Assembly: GCA_964513675.1 (NCBI GenBank) | Contig: CAZEOD010000046.1 | Coordinates: forward strand, 1-18,895 | Length of the DNA: 18,895 nt | Direction of reading: 5' to 3' | Source: CALFVT01 sp964513675 | GTDB lineage: Bacteria; Pseudomonadota; Alphaproteobacteria; Caulobacterales; Maricaulaceae | Shown here: positions 15,820 through 18,895 of the stretch, one piece after another | How the letters are laid out: each line of letters starts with the position of its first letter | Position numbering within the stretch: position 1 is the first letter of the stretch | The notes under the pieces: model-generated | What the model saw: only the letters and a program-made list of their open reading frames with translations | Told to the model about the DNA's origin: nothing | The model's database searches: none | Program-made: the position numbers and the translations under genes

Positions 15820-17403
15820 CTAGCGTATATTCTCCGAATCGCCCAAGAGGCAAGGAAGAGTTTTGAGCATAATCATCCAATCAAAGACGAAGGATGATCG
15901 TTCAATATATTCAATATCTAATTCGACGCGGCGTTTAACATCGGCGGCATTATGCAAAGGCCCGCGTGAGCCGTTGATTTGCGCCCAGCCTGTCATGCCC
16001 GGTTTGACGCGGTGGCGGTGGGCATATTCCTCGACAAGCTTATAACTTTCCGTATCACCTGTGCGCATCCCAACGGCGTGCGGGCGGGGGCCAACCAAAG
16101 ACATCTCTCCGCGCAAGACATTGATAAGTTGGGGGAGTTCATCCAAACTTGTTTTACGAATAAACCGTCCGATTTTTGTCACGCGGTTATCACCGGCTGT
16201 GACCTGTTTTGCGGCTTGCTTATCTTCGGATTCAACGCGAAGGGAGCGGAATTTAAAGACTTCAAACACGCGGTTATTAAAGCCGTGACGGGGCTGTTTA
16301 AACAAGGCTGGGCCGGGGCTATCGAGTTTTATCAATAGGGCGATAAGCAGTAAAACGGGTGCGCCCAAAATGAGAGCAATTAAGCTTACGCTGATATCAG
16401 TGATACGCTTTAGCACGATTTGATAGGTGGGCTTTGTGCGGCCGCCAATATCGCGCAGACTTACGGCAGCAATATCGGTTAAACGTTGTTTAACATGATT
16501 AAAGTTTTCAAACTCATCGGCGATATAAGCAATACGGTTGGGCAAACGTCTCATGCGCTCGGAAAATTCACTTTTTCTTAAGGCCGCAAACCCGGGCAGG
16601 CTGACGACGATTCTATCAACATAGGGCAGTTTATCCCAGACAACGAGGTCATCTAGCTTTCCAACAACAGGAACGCCGTGAATATTAAGCGGCGCGCGGG
16701 AGAGCCGCTCATCAAAAATGGCGAGAATGTTCAAATCTTTTGTTCGGGCATTTTCTTCAATCAAGCGCCGGGCTGACTCTGTAGCGCCAAGCATTATAAT
16801 TGTCGGTGTTAAGGCCCCTTTTTTGTGTAATTGCCGTGTGAAGGCATAATAAAGACTATGGAGGAGCAAAATTACGCCGCCCGCTAATAATCCAGCAACG
16901 GCAAGTATGTCCGGCAAGAAGGTAATCGGCTTTAAGATTAAAGCAGATGTGAGCCAGAGACCCAAAGCGATGAAGCTGGCCATCAGCACCGTTTTTACAT
17001 GTTGGAAAAACGTTTCATGGGCCGCAAATTTATGCGCTTTAAGATTAAACAGGCTGGCGAGAAAGAAAAAGGCGCCCAAACTACTGGCGGCAACCGGAGC
17101 GAGGATGGGTTTTCCATTTTCCCCAACATAGCCGCTCATAAGGCCAATCGTAATGGCAATTAGCAGCGTCACAGCAACAACATCAATGGCGCGAAGGCAA
17201 AACCGTAAGGCTTTCACATTGATTAATTTACGCGGAACAGTAATGTCATTTGTAGTCAGCCGTTGACGGCGCCTGTCAGAATGACGGCGTGTACTTGGCT
17301 CCGCAGCGGCACTTACATCCTGGCGACGCGGCCCTTTGCGCTTGTTATCTCCGACACGGTTTGTCATTGTTTTTCTTGTCTCGGCTTTTATAGCTCTATT
17401 CAT
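15820..17403 (-). CDS. hfsE: Polyprenyl-phosphate glycosylphosphotransferase, initiating enzyme (HfsE-like)
   Basis: The 527-residue protein starts the repeat unit by moving a sugar-1-phosphate to undecaprenyl phosphate. It has a basic, disordered N-terminus of ~60 residues and four membrane helices (about 70-180). A Rossmann-like cytosolic segment (TPTIIMLGATESARRLIEENA ... HGVPVVGKLDDL) and a fifth membrane helix (DISVSLIALILGAPVLLLIALLI) follow. The catalytic bacterial sugar transferase domain has KFRSLRVE, TSLDELPQLINVLRGEMSLVGPRP and HRVKPGMTGWAQINGSRG. This five-helix layout is that of WcaJ/GumD/HfsE (PHPT) enzymes; glucose-1-phosphate is the common substrate but is not proven here. The ATG at 17403 has GGTGGA just upstream; a GTG at 17412 would add three residues. 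It is the first gene of the minus-strand operon, with an upstream inverted repeat and a CtrA-like box. Confidence 0.9.
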   Translation of the reverse strand: MNRAIKAETRKTMTNRVGDNKRKGPRRQDVSAAAEPSTRRHSDRRRQRLTTNDITVPRKLINVKALRFCLRAIDVVAVTLLIAITIGLMSGYVGENGKPILAPVAASSLGAFFFLASLFNLKAHKFAAHETFFQHVKTVLMASFIALGLWLTSALILKPITFLPDILAVAGLLAGGVILLLHSLYYAFTRQLHKKGALTPTIIMLGATESARRLIEENARTKDLNILAIFDERLSRAPLNIHGVPVVGKLDDLVVWDKLPYVDRIVVSLPGFAALRKSEFSERMRRLPNRIAYIADEFENFNHVKQRLTDIAAVSLRDIGGRTKPTYQIVLKRITDISVSLIALILGAPVLLLIALLIKLDSPGPALFKQPRHGFNNRVFEVFKFRSLRVESEDKQAAKQVTAGDNRVTKIGRFIRKTSLDELPQLINVLRGEMSLVGPRPHAVGMRTGDTESYKLVEEYAHRHRVKPGMTGWAQINGSRGPLHNAADVKRRVELDIEYIERSSFVFDWMIMLKTLPCLLGDSENIR

Positions 17404-17477
17404 ATTTTCCACCCATATTCAGGTAGACCATAAGCGAATTAAGTTAATTACTCGTAAGATTGCGGCAGATTTACTGA

Positions 17478-17503
17478 TAAAATAGCTGTGAAATACTATT
17501 TTA
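17478..17503. promoter_or_regulatory. Inverted repeat upstream of the hfsE-like operon
   Basis: TAAAATAG (17478-17485) and CTATTTTA (17496-17503) form a perfect 8-bp inverted repeat with a 10-base centre, 75-100 bases before the hfsE-like start. The 18-base centre-to-centre spacing would suit a dimeric repressor or activator. It may also be a weak AT-rich hairpin. Confidence 0.35.
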
Positions 17504-17524
17504 AGCTGTAGAAATGTTTTAAGG

Positions 17525-17539
17525 TTAAGAGCGGCTTAA
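17525..17539. promoter_or_regulatory. Candidate CtrA-binding site upstream of the hfsE-like operon
   Basis: TTAA (17525-17528), seven bases, TTAA (17536-17539) fits the CtrA consensus core. It lies about 120-135 bases before the hfsE-like start. Another TTAA overlaps two bases into the run before it, so the region is TTAA-rich and a chance match is possible. Confidence 0.3.
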
Positions 17540-17674
17540 AATGAAGTCGATTAAGCCTGTTTACAGGTTCAAAATCGGCGTCAGCTCGCTGCATCTTTGA
17601 GTTTTACATCTCGGCCCTGACTTTTTTTCACATTAAGCTTGAAAAACTATTCGCAATAAGGCATTTCCCCGCTC

Positions 17675-17764
17675 GGAGACGTGGCCGAGTGGTTGAAGGC
17701 GCGCCCCTGCTAAGGGCGTATACAGGGAACTGTATCGAGGGTTCGAATCCCTTCGTCTCCGCCA
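17675..17764 (+). tRNA. tRNA-Ser (anticodon GCU)
   Basis: A complete class II tRNA. The acceptor stem GGAGACG (17675-17681) pairs with CGTCTCC (17754-17760), followed by G and an encoded CCA (17762-17764). The D-arm region has GGCCGAGTGGTTGAAGGC. The anticodon stem CGCCC/GGGCG (17702-17706 with 17714-17718) holds the loop CTGCTAA with anticodon GCT (17709-17711), which reads AGC/AGU serine codons. A long variable arm (tatacagggaactgtatc) is diagnostic for tRNA-Ser. The T-arm has GGTTCGAATCC. It stands alone and ahead of a recombinase remnant, a common insertion target. Confidence 0.97.
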
Positions 17765-17833
17765 CTATCTTTTAGGCAAAACCTACGGCTCTATAGGGCT
17801 TTGTATTAATCCCGTAGTTTCAGGGGGTTAGCG

Positions 17834-17968
17834 GTGTATTCGCGGTCAAAACAGCTGGTGAGATGTCTCGAAACGGACGATTTATCGCCATTTTATCAAA
17901 TTATCTCTGATCGCTATTTTGGAGCTCCGCTTTTGAAGGGAGCTGATGCAGGGGTGATGCTACATTGA
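17834..17968 (+). CDS. Possible 44-aa ORF behind the tRNA
   Basis: A GTG at 17834 is preceded by AGGGGG with a six-base gap, and the frame runs 44 codons to a TGA at 17966-17968. The peptide (beginning VYSRSKQLVRCLE, later SPFYQIISDRYFGAPLL) is mixed in composition, reads like real protein and has no membrane segment. It could be a genuine small gene, a fragment of something displaced by the element to its right, or chance. No family recognised. Confidence 0.25.
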   Translation: MYSRSKQLVRCLETDDLSPFYQIISDRYFGAPLLKGADAGVMLH

Positions 17969-18020
17969 TGGAGTGGTGATGCGGTATGAAGAGCTTTAAT
18001 GCGGGCGGGACTGACGTATT

Positions 18021-18895
18021 TTATGCAAAGCCGAGTAAACTACGCTGTTCATCCCATGCTGTTGGAATATTTTGATAAATAAGGTCTTTAAGGAGCAAGC
18101 CTTTGGGCTGCAGACCTGACAATATGGCAAGCTGTATGTCTGGTGCAAGATAAGCCAGTTTGAGTGTTCGCAAAGCCTGACGTGTATCGATATCCATCTC
18201 AGCTGCTATATTAGACAGCGATAACCTATCGACCCCCATATATTTGGATTTGATATGATGGGCAGACTTTATAGCTTTAATGAGCGGTGGATTCGGGCAG
18301 GGTGTTTGCGTTGGTTTATTCCCTATAATGACCTTCTTGCCATTATTGCAGATCGTGAGTTTGATCGGGACATTGATTACGGTGGTTGTTGCCGTCGGCA
18401 TAATCGTTAGGTCTAATAGACTAGCAAGTTCCTCTAAATTAATCTGCAGCTCATAACCTGAGATATTGGGCTTTAATTTAATGCTTTGAACCAATCGCCT
18501 GATAATTACATTGTCGCTAGATGTGAGTGTTGGACGCCCAAGCGCTTCACCGAGCTCTGCGGCTTTGCGTTGAATATCGAACTGAATATCATGGGCAAGC
18601 CTGCTAAGATCTAGACTATCCGAAAGCTGTATTGGGTTTGCGAGATAGCTTTTAATCTCTGCGCAGACCGAGCTTTCAATCTGAGCGGCGGGTAGCCTGA
18701 TGGGCCGTGTTTGATGGGGGATGCTGTTCTTCCGCCGTTCCACATAATATCTATAGCGCCGCCCATGTGTTTGTGCGTGGCTCGGCGTTAGGGTTATACC
18801 CGCATCCGTAACAATCTTGCCTGCGAGTAAACTTGGGTCCTTATATGTAGAAGTTCAGACTTGATCTGACAGTCGGGATTTTTCCACGAGTTGGA
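18021..18895 (-). pseudogene. Large serine recombinase, C-terminal part with in-frame TGA
   Basis: The frame ending at 18021 encodes the C-terminal region of a large serine site-specific recombinase. I see DPSLLAGKIVTDAGITLTPSH and GRRYRYYVERRKN (the recombinase zinc-ribbon-like segment). An IESSVCAEI helix follows, and the terminal RLSLSNIAAEMDIDTRQALRTL helix-turn-helix-like block with LAPDIQLAIL and a final WDEQRSLLGFA. These are hallmarks of alphaproteobacterial phage/plasmid resolvase-type recombinases. Read back towards the right edge, the same frame continues as QLVEKSRLSDQV, then a TGA at 18857-18855, then TSTYKDPSLLAGK. That placement suggests one sense codon (for instance CGA) turned to stop. 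A 240-residue piece could still be made from GTG 18743, but it would lack the catalytic serine domain. The catalytic N-terminus lies outside the window. Likely a decayed mobile element. Confidence 0.75.

Noticed and set aside
1..18895. CRISPR array or insertion-sequence ends
   Set aside because: No short regularly spaced repeats and no transposase with terminal inverted repeats were found; the only mobile signature is the recombinase remnant at the right end.

Overview
This window looks like chromosomal DNA from a prosthecate, holdfast-forming alphaproteobacterium (Caulobacterales/Hyphomonadales/Maricaulales type). The inference rests on three things: the gatC-gatA-gatB order, an alphaproteobacterial Sel1-repeat gene, and above all a gene order matching the Caulobacter holdfast polysaccharide (hfs) locus. 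Base composition is mixed, with moderately GC genes and AT-rich spacers. No species can be named from the sequence.

Left part (1-5400): a minus-strand pentapeptide-like repeat protein cut by the window edge, a PlsC-type acyltransferase, and a doubtful 67-codon ORF lie on one strand. Divergent from them is the gatCAB operon for the tRNA-dependent amidotransferase that makes Gln-tRNA and/or Asn-tRNA. A 464-base gap follows. It holds nested inverted repeats (a possible structured RNA) and a consensus-like CtrA box ahead of a small two-helix membrane protein.

Middle (5400-7060): the small membrane protein, a nitroreductase-family flavoprotein with its own terminator, and a short Sel1-repeat protein with a perfect-stem hairpin behind it.

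Right-centre (7200-17403): a Wzx/Wzy-type polysaccharide locus. On the minus strand, read right to left, are an initiating polyprenyl-phosphate sugar transferase (HfsE-like), a flippase (HfsF-like), a GT2 (HfsG-like) and a polysaccharide deacetylase (HfsH-like) fused in frame to a second GT2. On the plus strand are a Wzz-type co-polymerase (HfsA-like) and a Wzy polymerase (HfsC-like). A Wza outer-membrane export lipoprotein (HfsD-like) is divergent from hfsA. Expected flow: HfsE loads the first sugar on undecaprenyl phosphate, the GT2s extend the repeat unit, HfsF flips it, HfsC polymerises it under HfsA, HfsD exports it, and HfsH deacetylates it. No HfsB-type tyrosine kinase is present; the HfsA-like protein instead carries a long Pro/Gln/Tyr-rich tail.

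Right end (17675-18895): a tRNA-Ser(GCU), a possible very small ORF, and the C-terminal part of a large serine recombinase with an in-frame TGA, probably a decayed mobile-element remnant.

The most unusual observation is that the deacetylase-GT2 fusion hangs on a run of seven G. With six G, the deacetylase would stop at a TGA that overlaps the GT2 start as ATGA, the same junction used by the other genes of this operon.
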